NCBI GenBank assembly: GCA_035578155.1 | Contig: JAPWDM010000005.1 | Location: forward strand, 16,552,877-16,616,876 | Direction of reading: 5' to 3' | DNA from: Brachynemurus nebulosus | Taxonomy: Eukaryota > Arthropoda > Insecta > Neuroptera > Myrmeleontidae | Length of the DNA: 64,000 bases | In this document: positions 44,650-55,860 of the stretch, piece after piece | Layout: each line of letters opens with the position of its first letter | Numbering within the stretch: the stretch's first letter is position 1 | Program-made: the position numbers and the translations under genes | Notes under the pieces: generated by a model | What the model was told of the DNA's origin: nothing | Databases searched by the model: none | Seen by the model: the letters and a program-made list of their open reading frames with translations, nothing else

Positions 44650-45125
44650 TAAAACTGGTATTAAAATTTCAAATACCGGTATTTCGGTTTCGGTATTAAC
44701 AAAATCAAATACTTTATATATTAAATATTTTGAATATTTTTTTTTTACGTTAGATTTACAACATAAATTTTATTACAATGTCTTTAGTTTTGCTTAATGT
44801 TTTCCATATGTGCAGATGACCAGATATATTATACTTATTCATATTTTTTCACAATTCTGGAATATTTTTAAGTATTTTTCTATAAGAAAAAATACAAAAT
44901 TATGTATTTAAATTTTTAAAAACCAAAGATGATGTAGTTTGTTATTATTACTGTTACTAATTAATTTTATTAAATGATTTTTAATGTTTTTTCCTTTTTT
45001 CTATACTATCTGTATCTTCACTCAATACCGAAAATAACCGAAATACCGGAATTCCGGTATTTTAAATGCTAATACCGAATAAATACCGGTATTATAAAAA
45101 GACACCGGTATTCCAAACCCTAAAT
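44650..45125. repeat. Repeat with multiple AATACCGGTATT palindromes
   Basis: The palindrome and its variants (ATACCGGTATTTCGGT, CCGGAATTCCGGTATT) cluster at both ends of the block (44670-44700 and 45025-45125) in inverted arrangement, with AT-rich DNA between. It looks like a transposon with subterminal repeats, but exact ends were not fixed. Confidence 0.5.
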
Positions 45126-45893
45126 ACCGCCTTAAGGAAAAAATAGTGAAATTTGTTATTTTTTTTTTTTCAAAGAATATGCATATAGCCCCTTAAATAA
45201 ATTTAATTCTTCAAACATTTTCTTGTTGTCATGACAAAATTCGAAAAGTATCATTAGAAATTTCAATTTACCTACAAAACCGGACACCAACTGAAAATAT
45301 AATTAAGTTATGAATTCACGTGTTCAAGCACGTACAGCCTAATTAACAATTCTCTTTACATATCCCAAAATAGGTAAATCCTCGATTCATCGACGTTGAT
45401 ACACATAGATAAGAAAATTAATGGACATGGACGGGCATCGTGTCGACTAACAAGGATTCATTCGGATTGACACAACAAATCATGTTATGTACCCGCCGTA
45501 TATAGCATCTCTTCGAAGTTCAGCTCGTCACACGTTCAATAGTTCTCACGTACGGCTAAACCAATGTCAGTGTCTGCCAGTCTGTCGAGAGGATGAAATG
45601 GTTTAATTAGAGTCGGCAAAGTATTCATAAAAGTTTTTCCTGCTTCTATCATAATATAATAACTATCCTCATTTCTATGAGATTTTCAATTTATTTTTCA
45701 GTTAGATATGTACCTACGCTCGTAGATGAAAATATGAATGAAGTTGAGGGAAAGAACTGATAAAGTAATTTTCCAATTTGTGATTTTCCTACGAAAATAT
45801 GTTTGATGAAAATTTAAACTAATAAAAGACAAAAGTAAAAAGTAAATAAAAAAGAAAACTTGATTGGATTCATCCACTAAAAAGTATTTTATA
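45126..45893. other. No gene recognised
   Basis: 45410-45600 is less AT-rich and has more CpG than its flanks, without an identifiable frame. Confidence 0.35.
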
Positions 45894-45901
45894 GTTTTGG
45901 A

Positions 45902-46080
45902 CAGAGCCGGATTTACATAAGAGCACATGCGGCACTTCAAGACAGGAGAAAAATGGAAAGGCCAGGAGTTGCTCGTCGCAATTGTCATCCTTATAACATT
46001 ACCAGGGGCCTCCACAGAATCACTTAGGAGCTACCATATAAGAACAACCCAGGGGCATCTCAAAGGTAAATCTAACCCTG
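45902..46080. mobile_element. hAT-like miniature element, family A copy 2
   Basis: The ends CAGAGCCGGATTTAC and GTAAATCTAACCCTG and the inside (GGGGCCTCCACAGAAT) match the copy at 43991 with more decay. The flanks GTTTTGGA (45894-45901) and GTTTTAGA (46081-46088) are a 7/8 match target duplication. Confidence 0.75.
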
Positions 46081-46088
46081 GTTTTAGA

Positions 46089-46777
46089 TTTGCATAAGAA
46101 AATTTTCAGGACAGTATTAGCAAAATTTTACCATAGATTAGATCCTAATTTTGATTACTATCTAAATATTACTAAAGTTTTAAATTTTCTTAAACATATT
46201 AACGAAATTTCGAAAAATTCTTGAAGCTAATTATTTGACAGGTTTGTATTTTTCGAATTAATTTATATTTATACATACATACACTTGTATACGGAAAATT
46301 TATTGCTTAGCAATTCAACAAGAAGAACTGCTAACTAGCAAAAACACGACAGGGTAGCTGTATTAGCAGTTCTTCGAGTTATATTAACTTTGGCATCTTT
46401 GGCCAACAAATTTGAGTTGTACAACACTGAAAGAAGTTTATTCAGAAAAAAGAAAGAAAAAATATTAAACTGGAGTGTAACACAAAATGATGATTTAATA
46501 AATAAAATAAGCATAATCCATATTCCATATTATTATGTAATATTTCGCTACTATCGTTCTGAAATCAGTTAAATTTACCAACAAAAGCTTTTGTTTCATT
46601 TTTGTCGTGTTAAACGACAATGAAACGGCGAATGAAACGTTTCTTACCATTTTTCTGGCTGTAAAAATTTGTCTTAAATTTTTTAACGGTAAAACTGAAA
46701 AAAGGTATAATATCCTGATAAAACTTATCACACATGGATTAAATTGTTTTTATAAAAGCCAGTTAAGGCAATCAACG
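46089..46777. other. No recognisable feature
   Basis: AT-rich. The frames on opposite strands at 46390-46731 overlap each other and lack motifs. Confidence 0.4.
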
Positions 46778-46990
46778 TAATAAATTTCTAACACTGACTT
46801 ACTGACTGACTGACAGACAACGCACGGCCAAAAACCGTTGGGTTTAGAAGAATGAACTTTGCGCAGGAGTTCCGCATGTAAGGTAAGTGAGCACTAAGAC
46901 AGGATTTTTGAAAATTCGTCAGTTATGAAGTTAGAGATATTGTATAAAAATATGTTATTGGTTTTTGACTTCTACGTTTCCCTAAAATTT
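46778..46990 (+). mobile_element. Helitron 5' fragment related to 50776-51349
   Basis: Contains AATAAATTTCTAACACTGAC, CTGACTGACAGACAACGCAC and, further on, GAGCACTAAGA-AGGATTTT. This is the same order as the 5' half of the reverse-strand Helitron at 50776-51349. The 3' end with hairpin is missing. Confidence 0.5.
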
Positions 46991-47308
46991 CAATAGTCAG
47001 GTTAAATTCTGTATATTCAGTCAGGTTAAATATATTATATAATTATAGTATATTTCGTGTCAGGTTAAATTCCGTATTTCACAAAAGATATTGTTGATCA
47101 TAAAAAAATGCACCAAAAAATAAAGTGGGAAAAACTACTGAAATGACAATGGGAACGGCACTCTTATAATGTGCGGATCCCAGTTTGGGAACTTCTGCTC
47201 TTACCAACGTAAAGAAATGGTTTTTCTTCCTAGAAAGGCAAAATCGAATCATGATATGTGGTTAAACATCATATGCGAACGTATATGAAAGATAAGAATA
47301 ATCATTAA

Positions 47309-47774
47309 GGTATACCATCACAGTGTGATTTGTCGAAAAATTGACAAACTTTCGCGATTTTTTTTTTTTTTTTTTTTTGGATAGGATGGGGGAATGGGGA
47401 TGAATTTTTTTTACGATTAATAACTACTATTTAACAATACAAAAATATTTTTTTATTCAATATCTTTTTTTTATAATTATTATAATTTTTTGAAAAAAGT
47501 GTCTTTAAAAAATGGCGGAAATCGGTACACACGATTGCGGCCGCACTTTTCATCCGAACAAAAAAAAAAATAAAATAGATTATTAATCTGTAGGTAAGCC
47601 GCTATGTACTTACTATAAGAAATAACTAAAAGTAAATAAAACAAAATATTTTTGTATTGTTAAATAGTGGTATTAATCGTAAAAAAAAATTCATCCCCAT
47701 TCCCCCATCCTATCCATCCAAAAAAAATCGCGAAAGTTTGTCTATTTTTCGACAAATCACACTGTGATGGTACC
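47309..47774. mobile_element. TTAA-flanked fold-back element (piggyBac-like), 466 bp
   Basis: TTAA is present at both outer edges (47305-47308 and 47775-47778). The ends GGTATACCATCACAGTGTGA and TCACACTGTGATGGTACC are followed by long, almost continuous complementarity. It runs through AAACTTTCGCGATTTTTTT, GGATAGGATGGGGGAATGGG and ATTGTTAAATAGT, about 135-150 bp per arm. It is non-coding. TTAA duplication fits piggyBac or Kolobok, and the family is not resolved. Confidence 0.8.
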
Positions 47775-47778
47775 TTAA

Positions 47779-48449
47779 TAATTTTTATATTGGCACTGAA
47801 TCCCTCATTAAATTTCAGATGTTATTTTCTAACATTCACAAAATATGATCATTATTTCCAAAATTACAGTACATACATATCTACATTCTAGTTATTAAAA
47901 TTTTCCAGATAAAACATAATTATTTAATTTTTGGGTGAACATTTCTCCTGAAACGGAATAATAATATTAAAACTTCAAAATATACAAACAATCTCTTACA
48001 ATAAAATAAACAATTACATAGTTTCAGTATTTTAGTATTAAAAACAAAGCATGTTTTGCACACTTATATTTTAAAAGTTGGTTCTCTTTTAATCTGATTT
48101 TGAATAATTTCTAGGCAAGTCAATTCAGTAAGACGAAAATAAACGGAATAAAATACGAACTGTATTGATATTTGGTCCTTTGAACAATTCAAAAATTATT
48201 TATATTATAATGATAAGTTTTAAGTTTTCTGCAAGTTTTCCATAAGTTTTCTGCAAGTATTCCACCAAATGTAACACAGACAGAACCATTCCTTGTTGGT
48301 CTTGCAAAATTTGTCGGACGGAAATGATAAAAAGAAAAGTTAAAATTAGAAAAGTGTTGTATCTTTCTCGGAAATAAAAGAACAGAATCTGTAAACCCAC
48401 AAATAGTTAAATATGACTGAGCCTTGAGTGAAATATGTATATAAAAAAA
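47779..48449. other. No recognisable feature
   Basis: AT-rich spacer with no structure noticed. Confidence 0.4.
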
Positions 48450-49947
48450 CGCCGTGAGCAGCGGGGCCCCATCACGGTAGTCGAATTTTCCCCTTCATCT
48501 TCGGTATTGAATGTCTACAAGCGAAATGTGATTGAAAGTCTACAACCGAATTGTCATTTTGTTGGTTTCAAAACTGGTGATGAGTGTTCGGCTGATCGAG
48601 GCTTTAAAAAAAGGTTTTAAGTATTTAAGGGCTGTATCTCAGTAAATTTCAATTTTGTGCCGAAAACAGGTAGCAGAAAAAAAGCCAACACAATTCGTAC
48701 GAGGACATTCCTGCCCATGTTTATCCGCTAATTGCCTTTATGTTTTAGTTTTAAAAATTAAAAAAGGACCTTAAATAGTAAACTGGAAGGCCTTTATAAA
48801 GATATTTTTTCTTTCCAAAAAAATCCAAAATTTCTATTTTATAAATACTAAAAATCCAAAATTCCTAATTTATAAATAAACAGTGACTTTAATAACATTT
48901 TTAAATTACTTAATATGTATGTATTTCATTTGTCATAAAAGTAAGTTCACTTTTTTTTAAATTTTTTAAAATTACTATTCGCCTACTTGTATTTAGAATA
49001 AACATAATGCTTTTAAAACACATTTAACAATAGCATTCAATTCCGATGTAAAAATGGGAGAAGTGGGGGGAAAAGTGATGCGGACTCCCTACAAGGTACT
49101 AGCTGGATACTAACTGAATACACGTACAAAATTTCAGCCCTCTAGGTTTCCTTATGGAGTCTCTAGACGTGTTAGAAAACAAGCAAAAAAATTAAGGAAA
49201 TATTGGCGTCAAAATCGTGGGGGTAAGGGTTAAAAGTTGAAACCTCCAAAAAACAGTGTCTGGCTATTAGCTTAACTTGTACACCAAATTTCAGCCCTCT
49301 AGGTTTATTTGGGGAGATTTTGACCCGAACGAAACTGTTAAAAAACAAGAAAAATCATGTTCATTTGGGTATAAAAATGGTGGGGGTAGGGGCTAAAAGT
49401 CGAGACCCCTAAAAGGCACCCCCTTGGTACTAACTCAATCCGAATACAAAATTTCAGCCCTCTAGGTTTATTCGGGTGACCTGTGCGAGTGGTACAAACT
49501 TCGAAAACGTCGAAAATGCATGAAATTGTAGCTTAAAAATGAGGTGGGTGGTGGTAAAATATTAAAACCTCCAAAAAGCACAACCTAGGTACGAACTTTA
49601 TCAACACACCAAATTTCAACCCTCTACGTTAATTCTGGGGGGCTGGGGGCCTGTTAGATCCAGCGAAAATCGTTTTTCCCCCCTCTACTCCCACCATATC
49701 ATCCTAGGAAGCTGAATTTTGGATATGTTGTAGATAATTGACCGAAACATTATTTAAAACCGGTTTGGAAAAGTTTTATTGCTTTTCCGCCCCCCACCAC
49801 CCCCTTAAAGGTCGGGTCAGAAAAAAAATTTGCCCAAAATTTGACCCCACTTTGATAGTATGAGGTGCCTCGAAAATGAGCCCCATTTACCAAGTTTCAT
49901 CTCTTAACTTCCATAGGGGGGCCCTACACAAATTAAAAGGTGGCGGG

Positions 49948-50020
<73 letters not shown>

Positions 50021-50142
50021 CATTTTTTTTTCTACATATTCGTGTTCTACGGGTCCGAAAACGGATAGCGCCCCTACTCTCGCCTCTCGCAGCTCTTATC
50101 GTATAGACTGTATAAGTCTAATTTTTCGGAGAAAATTCGACT
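48450..50142 (+). mobile_element. Unclassified 1.7-kb element, copy A
   Basis: Its sequence from CGCCGTGAGCAGC to AAAATTCGACT is repeated in inverted orientation at 54161-55860 with only scattered differences (2 in the first 180 bp compared by eye). Near one edge lies CCGTGAGCAGCGGGGCCCCA-TCACGG, a self-complementary block. Short inverted motifs TAGTCGAATTTTC and GAAAATTCGACTA sit near the two edges, and A-runs flank both ends. The inside repeats the phrase AATTTCAGCCCTCTAGGTTT about four times at intervals of some 120-200 bp and holds a (TA)n tract at about 49951-50016. No coding frame is convincing. Confidence 0.7.
49951..50016. repeat. (TA)n microsatellite in copy A
   Basis: Alternating TA run. 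The same position is occupied by a TA run in copy B (about 54288-54361), so the tract is part of the element. Confidence 0.95.
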
Positions 50143-50389
50143 AAAAATACAATTCGTTAACCTGTATTAATCAAGACATATGAGAAAAATCGATAAAGTT
50201 TGCAACTTTTAGAATAGTATGTCCTCAAAAATAATTTTAAAATTATCAATATTTACCAAAATGGCATATAAGTAACGATTCTCGACTTGCAGATCCTCAA
50301 AGTTTAGACTTTTATTTGAAAAATTAAGCATAAAGTAACAGTGTTATTGTACACCAAAAACTAACATGTAACTTTTGATAATTCAAAAT

Positions 50390-50700
50390 TATAAAATCAA
50401 ATTGTATGAAATAATATTACATCAAGTGTATTTTGGATAAATCAGTCAAACTGGACAATACAATACAACTGTTTGCCTTTATCTACAAGTTTGAATTCAT
50501 TTATTATTTTAATAAATAATAATTCATTCGCTAACGACGCTATTCCAATTAAATTTTGTTTGCTGATTGGCGATGCTCTGTAAATTTTGCTTGTTCATTG
50601 AATTAAAAGCAGGACTAAAAGTATTTTTAGTCGTTTGGGACTAAAAATGACACTTTACTCCCTATTATGAGGGATTAAAGTGTGTGTTTTTATCTAGAAT
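50390..50700 (+). repeat. Dispersed repeat family, Helitron-free copy
   Basis: Aligns with the flanks of the Helitron at 35884-36341 (see 35594-36510). Confidence 0.55.
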
Positions 50701-50775
50701 TACAATTCATTTATTAGACAATTATTCATTTCTATAGAAACGATAAACAATTGATATCAGATAATTATTGTAGTA

Positions 50776-51349
50776 CTAGTCGTATACCCGATGGGATTTC
50801 CCATCGACAACATCTTTTTATTAGGTACTTACTTTCTGCTCACTTTAATGTTTTTCAAAAGCCTAAATCAATATCCACGTTTCTAACTTCAAAAATAACG
50901 AACTTCCCATATGAACTTTCGTTTTCTGTTTTAACCGCTTAGGGAATAAATTTTGAGAAATGTTTAAACAACTGACTTTTATTTACAAACAGAAGCCTAA
51001 ACGCCAATTTTCAAAACTCCTGTGCTCAATTTCGTCCTTCTAAACCCAAAGTTTAGGTTTTGCGTTGTTTGTCAGTTAAAGATTTATTAAATAAGATATT
51101 ATTTATTTTAATATCCATAGTAACATATTTTTATATGACACTAACTTCAAAAAGAATTTACATACAAATTTTCATCCCCTATTAAACCCATTTAGGGGAC
51201 GAATTTTCGAAAATCCTTTCTTAGTGCTCACCTATACGTTACATAGAGAACTCCTATGCAAAATTTCATTCTTCTACGGTTTAGGCTGTGCGTTGTCTGA
51301 CAGTCAGTCAGTGTTGCGTTGTCAGCCAGTCAGAAATTTATTAAGTAGA
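50776..51349 (-). mobile_element. Non-autonomous Helitron, reverse strand
   Basis: Read on the reverse strand it begins TCTACTTAATAAATTTCTGA. It ends with the hairpin CGATGGGAAATCCCATCG, ten bases and CTAG, inserted between A and T. This is the textbook Helitron 3' structure. The inside has the 'cagacaacgcac...agaagaatgaaattttgc' phrases that recur at 46778. It is 574 bp and non-coding. The frame at 50751-50942 crosses its edge and is not a gene. Confidence 0.8.
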
Positions 51350-51539
51350 TTAATATTGAAATGGGAAAAGGTTATCTTTAAATATTGAAAAATATTTAAC
51401 AGTTGATTATCGCAATAGTGGGTTATCTTTAAAGTTGGCGGTGACCCCAATCTGTACTTCCGAATATATTTTGATACACAATACTTTATCTGCGTAATTC
51501 AAATGGATCACTTGATTTTATTAAATAAGTCACTAGTAA

Positions 51540-51880
51540 TAAATGTACACCTATCGTAGCATCTGCATAATATAGCGAATTTCATTCACACCTGTTTCTA
51601 TCCAAAACAGTTTCTCTTTAACAGTGAGAAAATTCAAAATCGGAGGAGTAGTCAATTTTTGGCGCTTTTGGGTCTTTTCAGTCCCTAGTATCCTAGTGGA
51701 TCTCATATAATATAGCATAATTATGTCCATTTAACTTTAAAATTGATTGAATAGTTTATTCTTGGTGCTTTTGGGAGCACATGACCGTGGCGGACATAAC
51801 ATAACCTCATATAGCATAACCTATACCATCTAAAATAGCTTAGCTCTCCAGCAGTGCAAATATTTTCAAAATAACGTGCT
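51540..51880. repeat. Diverged relatives of the 120-bp satellite
   Basis: 'tcgtagcatctgcataatatagcgaattt', 'taacagtgagaaaattcaaaatcgg', 'gcttttgggtc' and 'atctaaaatagcttagctctcc' match the degenerate left flank of the array at 29160-29700. At most about three decayed units remain. Confidence 0.6.
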
Positions 51881-52007
51881 TTTGAAAAGTTTGTTAATTT
51901 TTATTTTAAAAAATTAAACAGATATAAATATATTGTTATTAATAAGGATAATTTTTGGAAAAATAACCACCAAATATACTACTTTAAAATATTTAATTTT
52001 CTTTTTA

Positions 52008-52058
52008 TTTAATACGACCTACGTTTCCGCCTACATCGGCCCTCATCAGGTCTGTATT
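52008..52058 (-). ncRNA. Hammerhead-ribozyme-like motif in a Penelope-type terminal repeat
   Basis: On the reverse strand the order is AATAC, AGAC, then the core CTGATGAG, a stem-loop GCC-GATGTA-GGC, then GGAAAC, GTAG, GTC and GTATT. CUGAUGA, GAAA and a GUC cleavage triplet are the conserved hammerhead elements. AATAC and GTATT could pair as stem I with four bases unpaired next to the core. The base before GAAA is G where a pair with the G after CUGAUGA is expected, so activity is doubtful. Penelope-like elements are known to carry hammerheads in their terminal repeats. The following AAATAAA...GTAGTATATTTGG parallels the AATAAAAGTGGTATTT of the other Penelope loci here. Confidence 0.5.
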
Positions 52059-52244
52059 TTATAAAATATCAAAAAAATTAGTATTTAATTAATTTAAAAT
52101 TTGTATATAAAAAAAAAGAAAATGAATTAAATATAAATTAACATTATAATTATAAAAGTGACATACAAATTTTGCAAAATAGACCAGTTGCAAATTTGAA
52201 AAAGTTATTTATAACTAAATGAAAAAATTTTTCCTTTTTTTTAA

Positions 52245-53120
52245 GGGGAACGACTAGTATGACGTTTTCAAAAAAATTGGAATTTTTTTTTGCATGTTTT
52301 GATAGTCTATACCTTTAAAAATAACATACTAAAATTTCAAGTGCATATCTCAAATAGTTTTTGAGTTACAGCCATTCGAAGAGTGGATTCTGATTTTCAT
52401 TGTTAACTTTGAGGTATTGAGAAATGTATGAAGGTTGATAGTTCGGGAGTTTCTGGACGTGGCTCCCAGTCACGTGTTGCGGAGAAGCTAGACTCTGGCA
52501 CATAAAAACGACTCATCTAGTTTTACTATGACCGTTATAGTGAGTACATCGTAAATAATTTTAGTAAAAATTTTCAATCATTATTACTAATAACTACATT
52601 TTTCAAATTTGCTGCAGTTATAACTCGAAGACAAATCGTTCGATCGATTTGATTCTTATTGCAGCTTCTTTTATATATATTTCTTCGTACCATGAACCTC
52701 CAGTTTTCCGATCGAATAAAAAATGTAATTTTCGCAAGCCAAAAACCATCAAATTTTCGCGCAAAATTTGAAACTTTTTTTTAAAAACTCCGCCATTTTT
52801 TTAAATTTCAACTTTTTTATTCGATTGAGGTTCACGGCACGGACCATACCTTCTAGTTTAATAGGCTTTTTGGGTTTTTTGATTTCAGGCTGTGTGAAGG
52901 CAGCTATCACTGCAGCAGTGGGGGAACTTTTTTTTTGGAGCCTTGGGAGATTTCGAATAACTCACTGAATTTTCAAATTTTTGGCCCAAAAATTTTACTA
53001 TGAATTTATTATACATCAGCGATTATATCTTGAAAATATTAAAACATTCCATATAGTAGTTTTCTTTAAAAAAATTCCCAAAAATCACCTTTTTTCAGGC
53101 GGTCACACTAGTGGTCCCCC
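52245..53120. mobile_element. TTAA-flanked inverted-repeat element, 876 bp
   Basis: TTAA is at both edges (52241-52244 and 53121-53124). The ends GGGGAACGACTAGTATGACG and (reverse strand) GGGGGACCACTAGTGTGACC match with about four differences. The piggyBac/Kolobok-type target is shared with 47309-47774, but the ends differ, so it is a different family. The frame at 52768-52968 has no recognisable motif. Confidence 0.7.
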
Positions 53121-53124
53121 TTAA

Positions 53125-53699
53125 AAAACAACAATTATAAAATTAAAAACAATTAAAATTATCACAAGTAGCGACTAGTTACGATATTGAAATAAAATTA
53201 AAAATTGCAAATGACTAGAATTTTTTTTCTATATGACTAAAGGCTTCCAATTTTTTTTTTAAAGAGGAAGTGTGAATCATTAATAAAGTGTATTCTTTTG
53301 TGTAGCTAGTAGCTACCTTAATGTATGGTTACCACCTAGTTAATTGTCTACCACGATCAGCATGGCTACCATCATTGGAACGATGACTAGTTACGTAGTA
53401 GTTTGTGCTCGGTCATGCAGAGTTGTTTATAAACAGATGATGATAGGTTATTAATGTCAGTTTAATGAAAATTGCAATTATTTTCATATGTTGCAGTCCA
53501 TAGATTTGCCAGTTATTTTTCTAAAAATTATCCTTATTATAAATATTCACCACCTGAAACTTCCCTTTAAAATATTGTTATTGTAACGACAGACACGGTG
53601 AAACATTTATCGCAAAGAAATTCAACAAAATTCTTAATTTTTATCAAAAATTATTTCACTTAAAACAATAGCTTACAAGCTTATCTTATGTAATTTTTT
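53125..53699. other. No recognisable feature
   Basis: AT-rich. Nothing recognised. Confidence 0.4.
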
Positions 53700-54000
53700 A
53701 CGGTCTTTTCGATGGTGTAAAAAAAAAATTAAACAATTTTCGGATTCTAGCCAATTCTTGCAAGAAAGCACCAAAAATAGTGAAAAATGGACAAAATTTC
53801 AACTTCTAAAAATTTTACCAAATTTCGTAAAAATTGGATGCTTCGTTCGAAAGTTATCGCGCAGACACATTGATACATACATATATAAAATTTTACTAAA
53901 GGTCATTTTCGGTTTCTCAACGGCTCAAAACAAATTTCTGTCATAGTCCTGCGCTCAGGTTTTACTTTGAGAGCCCCTGTAATAACTGAATTTTCGGAAT
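53700..54000 (+). repeat. Dispersed repeat family, copy 2
   Basis: 'gcttcgttcgaaagttatcg', 'aacaaatttctgtcatagtcc' and 'cctgtaataactgaattttcgg' follow the order seen at 31601-31920. Confidence 0.45.
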
Positions 54001-54160
54001 TTAATAAGTCAGTATCGAATGTCTGCATTTCTTTTGTCTTATTTTTCATAGTAAATCACTCAGTATTAATACTGTTGATAAACAAATTACGTAACCATGA
54101 TGGAAGCTACAATAGCCAGCACCGCACTTTTGTGCTCAACAAAAAAGCTTGGTGTTTTTT

Positions 54161-54283
54161 AGTCGAATTTTCTCCGAAAAATTAGACTTATACAGTCTAT
54201 ACGATAAGAGCTACGAGAGGCGAGACCAGGGGCGCTATCCGTTTTCGGACCCGTAGAACACGATTATGTAAAAAAAAAAGATG

Positions 54284-54363
<80 letters not shown>

Positions 54364-55860
54364 CCGCAACCTTTTAATATGTGTAGGGCCCCCCTATGGA
54401 AGTTAAGAGATGAAATTTGGTAAGTGGGGCTTATTCCGATGCACAACAAAACTATCAAAGTGGGGTCAAATTTTGGGCAAATTTTTTTTCGGACCCAACC
54501 TTTAAGGGGGTGGTGGGGGGCGGAAAAGCAATAAAACTTTTTCAAACCGGTTTTAAATAATGTTTCGGTCAATTATCTACAACATATCCAAAATTCAGCT
54601 TCCTAGGATGATATGGTGGGAGTAGAGGGGGGAAAAACGATTTTCGCTGGATCTAACAGGCCCCCAGCCCCCCAGAATTAACGTAGAGGGTTGAAATTTG
54701 GTGTGTTGATAAAGTTCGTATCTAGGTTGTGCTTTTTGGCGGTTTTAATATTTTACCTCCACCCACCTCATTTTTAAGCAACAATTTCATGCATTTTCGA
54801 CGTTTTCGAAGTTTGTACCACTCGCACAGGTCACCCGAATAAACCTAGAGGGCTGAAATTTTGTATTCGGATTGAGTTAGTATCAAGGGGGTGCCTTTTG
54901 GGGGTCTCGACTTTTAACCCCTACTCCCACCATTTTTATACCCAAAAGAACATGATTTTTCTTGTTTTTTAACAGTTTCGTTCGGGTCAAAATCTCCCCA
55001 AATAAACCTAGAGGGCTGAAATTTGGTGTACAGGTTAAGCTAATAGCCAGACACTGTTTTTTGGAGGTTTCAACTTTTAACCCTTACCCCCACGATTTTT
55101 ACGCCAATATTTCCTTAATTTTTTTGCTTGTTTTCTAACACGTCTAGAGACTCCATAAGGAAACCTAGAGGGCTGAAATTTTGTACGTGTATTCAGTTAG
55201 TATCCAGCTAGTACCTTGTAGGGAGTCCGCATCACTTTTCCCCCCACTTCTCCCATTTTTACATCGGAATTGAATGCTATTGTTAAATGTGTTTTAAAAG
55301 CATTATGTTTATTCTAAATACAAGTAGGCGAATAGTAATTTTAAAAAATTTAAAAAAAAGTGAACTTACTTTTATGACAAATGAAATACATACATATTAA
55401 GTAATTTAAAAATGTTATTAAAGTCACTGTTTATTTATAAATTAGGAATTTTGGATTTTTAGTATTTATAAAATAGGAATTTTGAATTTTTTTGGAAAGA
55501 AAAAATATCTTTATAAAGGCCTTCCAGTTTACTATTTAAGGTCCTTTTTTAATTTTTAAAACTAAAACATAAAGGCAATTAGCGGGTAAACATGGGCAGG
55601 AATGTCCTCGTACGAATTGTGTTGGCTTTTTTTCTGCTACCTGTTTTCGGCACAAAATTGAAATTTACTGAGATACAGCCCTTAAATACTTAAAACCTTT
55701 TTTTAAAGCCTCGATCAGTCGAACACTCATCACCAGTTTTGAAACCAACAAAATGACAATTCGGTTGTAGACTTTCAATCACATTTCGCTTGTAGACATT
55801 CAATACCGAAGATGAAGGGGAAAATTCGACTACCGTGATGGGGCCCTGCTGCTCACGGCG
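54161..55860 (-). mobile_element. Unclassified 1.7-kb element, copy B (inverted)
   Basis: Near-identical reverse complement of 48450-50142, from AGTCGAATTTTC to GCTCACGGCG. Flanking DNA on both sides is unrelated to that of copy A except for A/T runs. This argues for two independent insertions rather than one segmental duplication. It contains its own (TA)n tract (about 54288-54361). The 54264-54572 reverse frame runs through that tract and is not a gene. Confidence 0.7.

Noticed and set aside
49876..50106. Open frame with Ile-Tyr repeat in copy A
   Set aside because: Same cause as in copy B: the TA tract keeps a frame open.
54264..54572. Open frame with a long Ile-Tyr repeat
   Set aside because: It is the translation of a TA microsatellite inside copy B of the unclassified element.
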